This document shows, piece after piece, positions 36,084 to 46,803 of a stretch of DNA of 64,000 nt (position 1 is the stretch's first letter; each line of letters begins with the position of its first letter). Source of the DNA: Engraulis encrasicolus (taxonomy: Eukaryota; Chordata; Actinopteri; Clupeiformes; Engraulidae); contig NC_085876.1 of NCBI RefSeq assembly GCF_034702125.1, forward strand, positions 25,264,981 to 25,328,980, given 5' to 3'. Made by a program: the position numbers and the translations under genes. Below the pieces are notes generated by a model, which did not search any database, was not told where the DNA came from, and saw only the letters and a program-made list of their open reading frames with translations.

Positions 36084-36275
36084 GCTGCCATGGCCTAGTG
36101 GTTGGAGAGATGGGCTTTAGATCAGTGGGTTGCAGGTTCAAATCCCACTCTTACACTCCCTTCTCACTCCTTGGCTGAGGTACCCTTGAGCAAGGCACCT
36201 AACCCCACACTGCTCCAGGGACTGTAACCAATGCCCTACACGTACCGGTAAATTAACTAAGTCGTAACGCAGGGC
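36084..36275 (+). mobile_element. tRNA-derived SINE, uninterrupted copy
   Basis: ccatggcctagtggttgg (A box), gatcagtgggttgcaggttc-aaatccc (B box), then cttgagcaaggcacctaacc. Here the loop reads gggctttagatcag without insertion. Confidence 0.8.
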
Positions 36276-36856
36276 CGTAACTAGACATTTTCAAATACCG
36301 AGGTCAAATACTGTGTGCCGTACTGTATACTGTACATTTAAAATGCTTCAAACACTTCAGTCAAGCTCTTAAGTTTGTTGTCATTAATCACTGCCTTGAG
36401 GATAAATGGGGGTGGCGTACGTGTATATAGACTGAAATTATCATTGTTGATCATATGTCGATTTTCATAATAGATACATTTTACATTGCTGAAAAAAATA
36501 AAGAGGACATGACCTCTGTGTCCTCAATGGTAGTTACGTCCACTTCGCCTTGGATAAAATCATCTGTAAAGTGTTATATAACGTAGAGTACCAAGTCTGT
36601 TTTTGCGGCATTCAATATTGAAGCTGGTAGGGTACGATGGGTAGTTGGGCACTTCAAATCACATCAAATCAGCTTTAAAGACCCAGATCATCAGGAGCTA
36701 GGAGTTGAACCAAAATGTCCACAGTTTCTAAAATGCAGTCTACAATTTTTTTCTGTTGCTGTGTGTTTTTGTTTGCTTTAGACTCACAGGAAGTGAAAGC
36801 AGATAGAGTGGGAAGTCTGTAACAGTGGAGGAGAGATAACTGGTTTGTCCAGATCT
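36276..36856. other. Intergenic, nothing recognised
   Basis: SINE tail traces, then unique sequence. Confidence 0.4.
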
Positions 36857-36864
36857 GCTTAGAC

Positions 36865-37050
36865 CAGTGTTTCCCAACCAGGGGTACGTGTACCACTAGG
36901 GGTAAGCGAGCACACTGCAGGGAGTACTTGGAAAAAATATAATTTTAACAAATGCATAGTCACACTGCAATAAAAAAAAGTTAGGGGATACGCATAGTAC
37001 AACGAAAAGGCATAGGGGGTACACGACACAAAAAAGGTTGGGAAACACTG
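36865..37050. mobile_element. hAT-type MITE
   Basis: CAGTGTTTCCCAACC left, GGTTGGGAAACACTG right, perfect 8-bp duplication GCTTAGAC. Confidence 0.93.
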
Positions 37051-37301
37051 GCTTAGACTATAGATCTTGTACCCTGATCCCAGCTAGCAAAAAAACAAAA
37101 AAACGCCAACAGTCTATGAGACCAAACTTGAACATGAAAGTGTTTATATTGACAGTCTAATGCTATGTGATATGCATGGGGGCTAAGACTACCATGAAAT
37201 GCTGCTGTGATATTTTCATATAAGTACTTTAGCCATTTACTCTGGTGAAAAGAAACCTGGAATAAAATAAAAAGACGTAGCAAGCTCAATTTCAAAGAAA
37301 T

Positions 37302-37556
37302 GCTGTTCACCTGTGGAGACTGACTGGGGGGGACCTGAGCAGATGTTTGAACAGTTACTCCCATGTGCCATGTGACAGAGCTGCTGGAAAATAAAAGAGA
37401 TGGGGGCAGTATACAGTAGGTCTGCTCATAAATCCGTTGACTCTGACGAACATACGTTCAAGAAAGACTTGGATAAAAATAAGGATGTGGAAGAAAGAGC
37501 AGAGAAGAGGAAGAAGAGAGTGCAGAATCAGAGAGAGACTCTTATATCATCAGCAG
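37302..37556 (+). pseudogene. Remnant of a GIMAP exon, its 3' part reused as exon 1
   Basis: Bases 37302-37330 (atgctgttcacctgtgg and on) match the G4 region of the two downstream GIMAP exons. Bases 37371-37390 (tgacagagctgctgga) match their VTELLEKIEE region. The end, VQNQRETLISSAG, matches the VQKQRETIRSSAG tail of the next exon. The middle is deleted. From the ATG at 37400 the frame is open for 52 codons, begins MGAVYSRS and is rich in Lys, Glu and Arg. The start has the pattern of an N-myristoylation signal (Gly2, Ser6), which may be accidental. Donor G|gtaatg. Confidence 0.65.
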
Positions 37557-37605
37557 GTAATGCATACTGCCATACTGACTCTGTCTTCCTCCCCAGCCCC
37601 CCCCC

Positions 37606-37660
<55 letters not shown>

Positions 37661-40600
37661 CCTCCCTCTCCCTCCCTCCCACACAGTAAATTCTGCAGTG
37701 CTCATTTAACACTCAGAGAGTTGATTTGACATCATTTGGACTTAAATGAACTCTCTAAGTGTTGAATTAACACCGCAACATTTACTGTGCATGCATACAA
37801 ATACAAATTACTTACTTATATTAGTGTGACAGATAAAAACAGTCTTCAATGACCTGATTCTTGTGGCCAGGTGGTGTTGCACACATCTCAGATATGTGGA
37901 TTGTACTGCTGGGATACAGAAATGCCGGGAAGAGCTCGTCAGGAAACACTATTCTGGGAAGAGAGAAGTTTGATACTTCAGAGAGAACAGCTGAGTGTGT
38001 GAAGAGAAAAGGGGAATCAGCCGGCAGACACATCACTGTAGTGGAAGCACCAGGGTGGTGGAAGAACTACTCCACAGAAAACACTCCTGAGCGTGATAAA
38101 CGAGAAATTGTTCTAAGTGTGTCTCTGTTTCCTTATGGACCTCATGCCCTACTCCTGGTCATTAGGGTGGATAGGCCCTTCACAGAGACACATAGAAGAG
38201 CAGTACAACATCACATGGAGCTTCTGGGTGAAAAAGTGTGGAGTCACACTATGGTGCTGTTCACCTATGGGGACTGGCTGGGAAACACAAGCATTGAGTG
38301 GCACATTGAGAGAGGAGGAGAGGCTTTTCAGTGGGTTGTGGAGAAATGTGGGAACAGGTACCATGTTTTAGACAACGAGAACACTGATGTTGGTCAGGTG
38401 ACAGAGCTGCTGGAGAAGATAGAGGAGCTTGTGGCAGGAAACAGCAGAAATTTCTTTGAATTTGATAACATTGTGGTAAAGATGCAATTGGAGAAAAAGA
38501 AGGAAGAAGAAAGAAGAGTAGAGGAGAGGAAGATGGAGGTGCAGAAACAGAGAGAGACTATCAGATCATCAGCAGGTGAGACATTACTGATATTGAATGT
38601 GAAAGAGACATGATACTGATACTATGTGCACAAACAGAAACATGTTTGAAGTTCTTTTTCCTCATGGAATAACCTGATTGTCGTACCCAGGTGGTGTTGG
38701 ATGCATTTCAGATATGAGAATTTTACTGCTGGGAAACAGAAATGCTGGGAAGAGTTCATCAGGAAACACCATCCTGACCAGGCAGCAGTTTGATGTCTCA
38801 GGAAGGACAGCTGAGTGTGTGAAGAGACACGGGGAAACGGCTGGTAGACACATCACTATAGTGAAGGCACCAGGATGGAAAAGGACTATCACTGAACGTG
38901 ATAAAAAAGAGATTGCCCTTAGTGTATCTCTATGTCCTCCAGGACCCCATGCTCTACTCCTGGTTATTGATGCGAGTGACTCATTCACAGAGACATATAG
39001 AGGAGTAGTGCAGGAACACCTGGAGCTTCTGGGTGAGAAGGTCTGGAATCAGACATTAGTGCTGTTCACCTGTGGGGACTGGCTTGGAGACACAAGTATT
39101 GAGCAGCACATTGAGAGAGGAGGAGAGGGTCTTCAGTGGGTTGTGGAGAAATGTGGGAACAGGTACCATGTTTTTAACAACAAGAAGACTGATGTTGGCC
39201 AGGTGACAGAGCTGCTGGAGAAGATAGAAGAAATGGTGGCAGCACACAATGTGTGTCTTCATGGAACCCCAAGGAAACAAGCACAGAGCAAAATTGAACC
39301 TCCTAAAAGTTAGTTGAACTGACAGTTTCATGACCCGTGATATTCCAAGCGACCTGGTTTTACCTGTCCACATGGAGAAATTGGGCAGGTGATATTTAGA
39401 TAGGTAAAACCAGGTCATTTGGAATATGCAGCATGGGATTGTATCTGAATACAGGTTTCCCATGACTGTTCCATACAATATGTATAATAGTATTACTATA
39501 TTTACTATTTCATTTGATTAGGTTGGTTAACATTATTATTTCATATTCATCTCTCAAATAACTAGGGTTAGTTACATCGATTTATTCATCTCAGCTCATC
39601 TCAATTCTTTCTTACATCATCAGGTTATTTCAGTTAGAGTATTCTTCAAATATTGTATGTTTTCTTCTCTTCCACAGTGAGTGATTCCGGATTTGCTTCT
39701 CTTGTTCTGAAAAATGAATCTCTATCCTCGGCTCTCAAGCCCACTAATTTAGAGGGAGATACGACCAAAGGTGTCCTCTCTTTCATTTCCAGTTTCATTT
39801 GTGCCCAATTTTGTGTGTGGAATTTCTGTCAGTGTATCAAAGTGGCCTTGCAAAGCCAGTAGCAAGCCCTACATTTAAATCATTAAATATGTAAACACTG
39901 GCTTCATCGCAAAGTCCTTATTGTGTGTATGTTTGTTTGTGTATGTGTTACATTAGGTTTCATTAGCAAAATCCCTTTTGTTGACGAAGATGCCATCCAG
40001 ATGAAGCAGTTCATTGGTGGAGGCTCTTTTGGCAGCGTGTATCGAGGATCCTATCAGGGGACCCCTGTTGCTGTCAAGATGATGCCCATCAGGGAATGTC
40101 CCTCTAAGAGCCTGGAAGTCATCATACCACTGTATTACACTGCTCCGCATGTTTACCTTATTAGCCTACATCATACCACTGTATTACACTGCTCCGCATG
40201 TTTACCTTATTAGCCTACATCATACCACTGTATTACACTGCTCCGCATGTTTACCTTATTAGCCTACATCATACCACTGTATTACACTGCTCCGCATGTT
40301 TACCTTATCACATCACACCACTGTATTACACTGCTCCGCATGTTTACCTTATCACATCATACCACTGTATTACACTGCTATAATGATCCGCATGGTTACC
40401 TTATTGCAGGGGCATCAAACTCAAATTGACTGAGGGCCAAAATCAAGATGTGGAACAAAATCTCAGGCCAAACTCACTATTTATTTTAAAACATGGGCTA
40501 AAAGTGTGCGTGCATGCACTTAATAATGTTCATGTTCAAGTTTTGCTTAACTATACACTAATGGTGTATGTGGGCCAATACACATTTTAGATGATTTCGC

Positions 40601-42596
40601 GGGCCGAATAAAATGACTCGGCGTATCAGATTTGAACCCCTGCCTGAGTTTGATATCCCTGCCTTATTGGATCATCCATATTGCATTTAGAATTCTGACA
40701 AAAGCCAATGAGTTAATTGCTTCCATGAATGATCTGTCACAGGTGTCTCTCACATCCCAACATTGTCAAAATGATTGCTGTGTCCAGAAAAGAGCATCAA
40801 CTCCTCATTGCCTATGAGTACATCCATGGTGCAAATTTGGACCAGATAATTCACACTACCTGCCCCATCAAGGTGCTTTCATTAACATGTAATGCTTGTG
40901 CAATTTCAATACGTATGTTCAAAGTGAATTAAGGGAATATCATGAGTTTTTCCTCGACCAAGATATTTTGTTAGTTTAGTTATTATTAACAATAAATTGT
41001 GAATCTGTGGATGGATTTGCACCAAATCTCGTGTGGCACCACAACATAGTAGATTAACTACTAGATTAACTAATTGATTAAGATGTTCAACTTTTTGTTT
41101 GAGCAGTAGGTTTTGAACAGGTGGATGGACTTGCGCCCAATCTTCTGTGCTAGCAGTCTAATATAGTAATAGGTACATGAGCCGATCAAATTGAGGAGTC
41201 CAACACTCTTTCAAGTTGCTATACTTTCAAGATGATCGACTTTTCTTATGACTTTTAATCTGTTAAAACACAGTGTTATAAATGTGTTGTTACCAGAATG
41301 GCAATGACCAAGTTGCAGTGCATTACTAATAGAGATGTACAGGATCCAAGATCCGGTTCCGGATCCGGCAGGATAATAGGGTTAGTTACCGGCAGTTACC
41401 TAAAAATCAGGATCTGGGGCATCTCTACTTTTTACGTAGCCTAGGCTTTTCAGTCAGTCTTTCACAACCCCAATTGCTGCATGGAGTGAAAGAACTTTGG
41501 AAGCGGCCAGTGCAGGCAGTGTGGCAGTAAGCCAATAAGTCTAAAAAATAGTTTGAGCCAACGTAATAAAAAGGGCCCACGTGTGTTTCAACCCTTTCGT
41601 AGGATCCAGTATCCGGTTCCGGATCCGGCAGGATCTTAAGCAGTGGATCCGGTATCCGGCAGGATCCTAAAAATCAGGATCCGGTGCATCTCTAATTACT
41701 AAAGGCCCTGTGTAATGTCATAGTCGAGTAGTAGGCCTACAGCGTACAGCGTACCACTGCTCGTATGGCGTGCATTATGTGGCTACACCAGTAGAGGGAT
41801 TTGCAACAATGTTGGGCTCTCTTCTCTCTGTCCGTACAGTACATGAACTGATTAAAATGTTACCTCTAGCAGTGACTTCATGGGCCTATATGTGTTATTT
41901 AATTAAAGGGAATAAAGGAATATTCCTAATCACTTTGATCCTTTTTGCAGTTAAATGAAGATGACAAGATGTCAGTCGCTTTGGACATTGGAATGGCGGT
42001 TGAGTACATTCATGAGAGAAACATCATCCATCAAGACATCAAGCCAGCAAATATCTTGGTTGTTCAAAGAATCTGTAAACAGAAAAATGTGATCTATTTT
42101 TTCCTTACATGGATTGTACACTGAACTTACAACCTTGTCTTTCCCTCTAATGAAGGTCTCTGAAAGGAGGAAGACTGCTTACATCACAGACTGGGGGTTG
42201 GCCAACATGAAAGATTCTCTGGCTCAGTTCGGGCTTTCTGCTTCCGGGTCGTTCTGTGGACCTCGATCAGCCGGAACGGAGCTGTACATGGCCCCCGAAC
42301 TCCTCCTGCACAATGAACGCTGCACCAGCATGTCAGACATGTGGTCTCTTGGACTTACCTACCTGGAGATGTTTACAGGCTCTCTGCCCTGGAACCTGAA
42401 TAATCAGTATGCACTGACAGGAGCACTTTTTAAGCAGGATCGGCCTCATGGCCTGGCTAAACTGCAGTATGACCTTTTTGAGATCGTTGAGCCACTGGTG
42501 CTATACGAACCCCAATCACGCATGCATGCCACAGCTCTGGTGACACACCTGAAGTCAAAAGTTGATCTAATGGGACAATATGGTTATGAGTGGTGA
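37400..42596 (+). CDS. GIMAP (AIG1 GTPase)-protein kinase fusion gene, possibly decaying
   Basis: Eight exons on one strand appear to form one gene: 37400-37556, 37871-38575, 38691-39308, 39678-39770, 39957-40117, 40691-40872, 41951-42058 and 42156-42596. The first five are linked by phase-1 introns. The product would carry a charged coiled-coil start, two AIG1/GIMAP G domains, a 31-residue linker and a kinase domain ending GYEW before TGA. GIMAPs are immune GTPases that assemble on membranes; fish have expanded them. The kinase looks TKL/RIPK-like by general pattern only. The second half has an unclear exon-5 donor and a one-base frame shift in exon 6 at about 40740, so the gene may be a pseudogene, a polymorphic allele or an assembly error. 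Splicing across 39308-39678, which links GTPase to kinase, is inferred from phase and splice sites, not proven. Confidence 0.65.
37600..37680. repeat. CT microsatellite
   Basis: CT and CCCT units in the first intron of the GIMAP-kinase gene. Confidence 0.92.
37682..37789. mobile_element. Small MITE with CACAGTAAAT ends
   Basis: CACAGTAAATTCTGCAG left, GCAACATTTACTGTG right; ttaacactcagagagtt and ctctctaagtgttgaattaa inside are also inverted. Confidence 0.75.
37871..38575 (+). CDS. GIMAP-type AIG1 GTPase exon 1
   Basis: 235 codons, phase 1 at both ends. It has the G1 P-loop GYRNAGKSSSGNTIL, G3 VVEAPGW (the usual DxPG aspartate is glutamate), the conserved GIMAP box HALLLVIRVDRPFTETHRRA, G4 TYGDWLG, then YHVLDNENTDVGQVTELLEK. 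After the G domain comes a charged coiled-coil tail of KKEEERRVEERKMEV type. The size fits one AIG1 domain per exon, as in other GIMAPs. Confidence 0.88.
38691..39308 (+). CDS. GIMAP-type AIG1 GTPase exon 2
   Basis: 206 codons. G1 is GNRNAGKSSSGNTIL, G3 IVKAPGW, the box is HALLLVIDASDSFTETYRG, G4 TCGDWLG, then VGQVTELLEKIEEMVAAHN. It is a tandem duplicate of the preceding exon but lacks the coiled-coil tail. Reading straight on reaches a TAG two bases into the intron. The donor AAAA|gttagt at 39308 gives phase 1 and matches the next exon, so I prefer splicing over termination. If it is not used, this exon ends the GTPase gene at 39313. Confidence 0.8.
39338..39431. mobile_element. Small MITE with ATATTCCAAG ends, copy 2
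   Basis: gatattccaagcgacctggt left, ccaggtcatttggaatatg right. Confidence 0.65.
39678..39770 (+). CDS. Linker exon between GTPase and kinase
   Basis: 93 bp, phase 1 at both ends, acceptor cttccacag, donor G|gtgtcc. It encodes VSDSGFASLVLKNESLSSAL and then KPTNLEGDTTK if read from the preceding exon (the first residue depends on the splice). No domain is recognised. Confidence 0.6.
39957..40117 (+). CDS. Kinase exon: glycine-rich loop and beta-3 lysine
   Basis: After acceptor ttacattag it encodes FISKIPFVDEDAIQMKQ, the glycine loop IGGGSFGSVYRG and VAVKMMPI with the ATP-binding lysine. The 3' end is uncertain. A poor donor GAA|gtcatc would end it at 40117. A 49-bp tandem repeat starts here, and a second possible donor (ct|gtatta at 40131) lies inside its first unit. 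Confidence 0.72.
40118..40400. repeat. 49-bp minisatellite at a kinase exon end
   Basis: tgctccgcatgtttaccttat recurs at 40141, 40190, 40239, 40288 and 40332, then a degraded copy near 40385. Period 49, then 44. About six units. Confidence 0.95.
40407..40661. mobile_element. hAT-type MITE next to the minisatellite
   Basis: CAGGGGCATCAAACTCA left, TGAGTTTGATATCCCTG right, perfect duplication CCTTATTG at 40399 and 40662. Confidence 0.93.
40691..40872 (+). CDS. Kinase exon: alpha-C helix to hinge, with apparent frameshift
   Basis: After acceptor tgcatttag one frame reads ILTKANELIASMNDLS, which fits an alpha-C helix with its glutamate. The next frame reads RCLSHPNIVKMIAV and then EHQLLIAYEYIHGANLDQII, the usual HPNIV and hinge segment. 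The two differ by one base at 40740. Donor AAG|gtgctt. Removing one base restores a continuous kinase frame; alternatively, a real exon could start at 40743 after tgtcacag. Confidence 0.6.
40873..41329. other. Kinase intron, nothing recognised
   Basis: Unique AT-rich sequence. Confidence 0.5.
41330..41694. mobile_element. hAT-type MITE, TAGAGATG ends
   Basis: TAGAGATGTACAGGATCC left, GGATCCGGTGCATCTCTA right, perfect duplication ATTACTAA. Repeats of ggatccggcaggat inside. Confidence 0.9.
41951..42058 (+). CDS. Kinase exon: catalytic loop
   Basis: 36 codons, LNEDDKMSVALDIGMAVEYI then HERNIIHQDIKPANIL. The catalytic loop reads HQD instead of HRD but keeps Asp, Lys and Asn. Acceptor tttttgcag, donor TTG|gttgtt. 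Confidence 0.82.
42156..42596 (+). CDS. Kinase terminal exon: DWG, activation loop, C-lobe
   Basis: 146 codons and TGA. It encodes VSERRKTAYITDWGLANM (DWG in place of DFG), an activation loop with GTELYMAPELLL, SDMWSLGLTYLEMFTGSLPW, and a C-lobe ending MGQYGYEW. Acceptor tctaatgaag. Confidence 0.85.
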   Translation, partial: VSERRKTAYITDWGLANMKDSLAQFGLSASGSFCGPRSAGTELYMAPELLLHNERCTSMSDMWSLGLTYLEMFTGSLPWNLNNQYALTGALFKQDRPHGLAKLQYDLFEIVEPLVLYEPQSRMHATALVTHLKSKVDLMGQYGYEW

Positions 42597-42786
42597 ATTT
42601 AACTGTTCACCATTAGCACTAGTCAAGACTCCTTTAATTCTCACTGCCCTAAAAGTTGAATAACTGTTTTTTTTTCATTATCCTGAAAATATAGAACTTG
42701 ATGACCTAAAATGCATTTATATCTCACAGTATTGTTGCACATGTACATTGATATGATTACAAAGTTGTCCTGTGTACCATCACCTT

Positions 42787-42966
42787 AACCCCTTAGTGCA
42801 GAGCCTATGTTATAACCTTACTGTCACCAACATTGTAATGGCTATGTCTTGATCTGTTACTTAAGGCTCTCAGTAAAGTCATACCAATGTTGTTATGATG
42901 TAGTTGAGTATTTTCAGCAAATAGTGAATAGGCCCGCCGGCGACCCCATCTGCACTAAGAGGCTAC
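42787..42966. repeat. CTTAGTGCAGA MITE, copy 2
   Basis: Inverted copy of 15831-16012. Confidence 0.75.
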
Positions 42967-43598
42967 GGCTGATGCCCTCCCCCTAGTGGAGATTTGAGGT
43001 AAGGACAACAACCTCAGCGGTGGCACACCCCAAGGACACTTTATCAAGTGCACCTAGAGTAGGTATGATATGATCAAGAATGCCAACTCAAATGTAGGCT
43101 ACACACGTAACTCTTTATATCCCACACCACACAAATCTTTACTATATTATGAGTCATGTAGAATATGGTTTTGTTATTATTAGTTAGGGTCTGATAGGAC
43201 ATTTCGTAAAACTATATGCAAGTCAGGTGCAAAAACTTTCAACCGATACTCAGATTTTTTTTACACCAATTGAGTTACCATTTGGCAGTGTCAGTCAGCA
43301 TGTGTCTGTGAGTCATCATCATGAACGTGGTTTTGAAAGGAATACAAATGAAAGTGTAAGGTAAAGCACCCCAAACATGAACTCCAAAACAATGAGTCAC
43401 CTACGTATGTCTGCTATTCTTGTACCGGAAAGCACCAGGAAATCAGCTCTCGGATATCATGAAGCCGGACACGCAAAACTATCAGTGGCAGTTATATTGC
43501 AACAATGGTTTGGTTTGTGGTTGAGTTAAATGAAATAGTTAAAAGTTTAGAGTAGGTGGTCTGCATATAACTTGTTTTAAATCTTAAAGTTTCTGTAT
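42967..43598. other. Downstream of the kinase gene, nothing recognised
   Basis: Unique sequence up to the AATAAA at 43599. Confidence 0.5.
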
Positions 43599-43604
43599 AA
43601 TAAA
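43599..43604 (+). terminator. Possible polyadenylation signal of the GIMAP-kinase gene
   Basis: AATAAA about 1 kb after the kinase stop, just before a GT microsatellite. It is the first AATAAA I see downstream. Confidence 0.25.
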
Positions 43605-43684
43605 ATAGGCTATAACAGTGAGCAGGTCAGACCTTCTAAAATACATAATGCTATGCTGCTGTAGCTCCTACGCTGGTCTTGTTT

Positions 43685-43824
<140 letters not shown>

Positions 43825-44009
43825 CCTCCTTCCTCCATGAAATAGCTACCACCCATGGGGAACTTGCAAAAAGAAGTTTCAAAATAAAAAAATAGGCTTA
43901 CCAACCGAACTAATCACAAAAAGCAGATTTTATCTTGTACCCATTGCAATATTAATTTGGATTAAAAATTGTATGGCCTGCAAGACAATAAATGTCCTCT
44001 ATCTACTTA

Positions 44010-44130
44010 AGTAAGTTCAAGAAGCTTTATTAGCATAACAAATGGGTGATTGCATTGCCCAAGCACAGGGTATAATGAACTTAATGAGGACCTGAAGACA
44101 ATATGGCAACCCACCTGGGGCAGGGATTTG
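44010..44130 (-). mobile_element. Possible LINE 3' end fragment
   Basis: The minus strand ends aataaagcttcttgaactta, the form of an L2-like tail. Confidence 0.35.
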
Positions 44131-44368
44131 TTAAATCTCAAAATACACAGAATAACTCTATACGCCATCCTCAATAACACTGGCATACACCTTCAGGAGT
44201 GTGATTACTCAGTGTGTGGGAACATATAGAATATATAAGCATGACAAAGGTTGTGGTTCAGAAGAAAAGTCTTGTGAAGCTTATTAGTAAAAGTCAAGCG
44301 ATATGGCCCAAGCAGCCACAGAATTTAACAGCATTCGAACATCATGACCTCACATCTAAAGTGAGCAT

Positions 44369-44745
44369 ACTAAGGCTGAATCCCATTTTAGCCCTTAGCC
44401 CTACGCCTTTCCCCTTCCCCTCCGTTTTGGGTGTTCACGTGTTGGGGTAGTGGAGATTCACGTTAAGACAGAGGGGTAGGGGTAAGGGTACGACAGATTT
44501 CCCCGAATGCATTGTGAATGCCTTAAACATTTGGCTGCAAGTATTTACAAGCAATATCTCTGGTTTAACCGTAGAGAGGCTGGTATTTCAATGCTATGGG
44601 AGTCATTTCGTGATCGTTGAAGGGGTGTCTCAATTCGTAGGGGTTGCGTTTCAAGCCCTACGCCTTACGGCTCCGTTTGAACGAACGAGGGGCACGGATA
44701 AGACGTAGGGGTAGGAGTAGAAATTAGACATGGGATTCGGCATAA
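44369..44745. mobile_element. DNA-transposon-like element with GAATCCCAT ends
   Basis: ggctgaatcccattttagcc left, agacatgggattcggc right. Inside, taggggtaggggtaagggt and cttagccctacgcct are inverted. No clean target duplication. Confidence 0.55.
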
Positions 44746-44749
44746 GTAT

Positions 44750-45350
44750 GCATAAAAGTGAAAATACTCAGTGAACAAAACTGAACATTGCTGAGCATCA
44801 TAATAGCAATAGCAATACGGTTTGTACAGCTAACACACGATCATATAATAACTGTCATTCAATGTGCTTGAAAGGAGAGAATGAGAGGAGAGCAGAGAAA
44901 ATATAGAAGGTAGAAAGAATAGAAAGAATTAGAGAGAGAAGATAACTACACTTAACTAAAGGCAGATGAAAATAAAGCTGTTTTTCACCATTTGGCAGCA
45001 AAATGGCTAAAGGCCATTTCACCCTGTCCGGATTTTACCCAAGGCACAACCAGTAGTATAGAGGAGACTGCTTCGGGCTTGAGGATGCAAAAATCTGAAG
45101 ACTCCTTCCAGAGTGGGGAGGTTTGAAGACAAATACAATTTTAATTTGAGTGTCATCTGCATAGCTATGAAAAGAGCTTGTACTGTTTTGAGATTTGACC
45201 AAGAGCTAGGATGTAAAAGTTGAATGAAAGAGGTCCACGAATCGAACCTTAAGTCAACATAAGGTAAAATAACATAAGATCCCTAAGTCAACATAATACT
45301 ATCCAGTAAGTGAACAGAATGGAATGCAATATGAATAGGCCTATAATATG
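44750..45350. other. Intergenic, nothing recognised
   Basis: AT- and purine-rich sequence without clear features. Confidence 0.5.
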
Positions 45351-45354
45351 TGAC

Positions 45355-46237
45355 ACTACACTCTTTATTAGGTACACCTTCCTAGTGCTAGATTGCACCC
45401 CCTCTTGCCTTCAGAAATGACTCCACTGATCTCCCTGCAACAATACTCAGATAGGCTGTGGCATTCCAAAGTTCAACTGATCCTTTGGGGCCCACATCGA
45501 GCCAAGAAAATGTCCCTATGCCACCACACCACCAGCCTGAACTTTTGATAGAAGGTAGGGTGGATCCATGTTTTCATATTGTTGACGCCAAATTCTGAAC
45601 ATACCACCCAAGTGAAGTGAGAAATCAAGACTCACCAGACCAGGCAACATTTTACAATCTTCTATTGTTCTAGGGAGCCTATGCAAATTATAATATAATT
45701 GTCCTGTTCTTACCTGACAGGAGTGGCACCTGGTGGGGTCTTCTGGTGCTGTAGCCCATCTGACTAAAGGTTCGAGGTGCTGTGCGTTCAGAGATTCTCT
45801 TGTGCAGACCTTGGTTGTAATGAGTGATTTTTTTGAGCAACTGTTGCTTTTGTTTCAGCTCGAACAAGTGTGGCCATTTTCCTCTGGCATCAACAAGGCA
45901 TTTTCACCAACAGAACTGTTGCTCACTGGACATTTTCTTTTTTTGGATCATTTTCTGTAAACCCTAGAAATGGCTGTGCATGAATATCCCAGTAGATCAG
46001 AAGTGTCGGAAATACTTGAACCAAGCCCATTTGGCAACAACAACCATGCCAAGTTCAAAGTCACTAAAAACACCTTTCTTCCCCATTCTGATGCTCGGTT
46101 TGCCCTGCATCAGATCGTCTTGACCATGTTGACATGCCTAAATGCACTGAGTTGGCACCTTGTGATTGACTGATCAGGAATTTGCATCAATGAACAGTTG
46201 GAAATGTGTGCCTAATAAAGTGGCTGGTGAATGTAGT
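45355..46237. mobile_element. Decayed DNA transposon with TTTATTAGGTACACC ends
   Basis: ctctttattaggtacacctt left, tgtgcctaataaagtggctg right. The body (ctgacaggagtggcacctgg, ggcatcaacaaggcatttt, agatcagaagtgtcggaaat) matches a repeat common in fish genomes. No open transposase frame remains. Confidence 0.7.
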
Positions 46238-46475
46238 CTATCCTCAGGCACTGGAGCCACTTCCTTGTTTAACGTCATATGTATGCCATGCCACTTACAG
46301 TCTGTGTAAAAGGACATTAAAATAATCATTACACAATCCCTTACAGTTTAATTTCCCAGCAACAGGCATTTAGCTGTTCAGCAGGTTTCAGGATGGGGAG
46401 AAAGCCCACAAGCACACGTCATAGCCGAATGATGGTTGGTTAGAAATTCCTTCTTTGACATATATGTAGACAAGC

Positions 46476-46712
46476 ATGATTAGGATGACAATGTATGCTT
46501 TGCCTTTCTCTCTTGTTCAGAGCACATTCTTTTATGATTTACCACTAAGGAAGAGGATGATGTCAAGCTCAGAATCTCAAACATTCCCCTCCTCAAACGC
46601 AGCAAGAATGGCATGCACACATGTCATGGATGATTTTGTACAGCCAATTGCCCGTGTGGACAAGAGAATGACAAAAGAAAACATTAAAATAAAACAACTC
46701 CTTCTTGAGTGA
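46476..46712 (+). other. Unassigned open frame after a good splice acceptor
   Basis: An acceptor-like ctcttgttcag is followed by about 70 open codons with FFYDLPLRKRMMSSSESQTF and ending IKIKQLLLE before TGA. I do not recognise it. It may be an isolated exon, a transposon scrap or chance. Confidence 0.15.
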
Positions 46713-46803
46713 AGTCTTAGGATTGTTTGTGGGGCTTCTGAAAGTGGACCAGACTTAAGCAAAACCTCAATGGCGTTGACAAATTAAAGTAGCTGGCCTA
46801 AAG

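Noticed and set aside
36084..36275. A functional tRNA gene
   Set aside because: A and B box-like words are present, but the same body and tail recur at 20887, 54222 and 59081, so it is a SINE.
40118..40400. CRISPR-like array
   Set aside because: The units are directly adjacent copies without unique spacers, in a vertebrate gene; it is a minisatellite.
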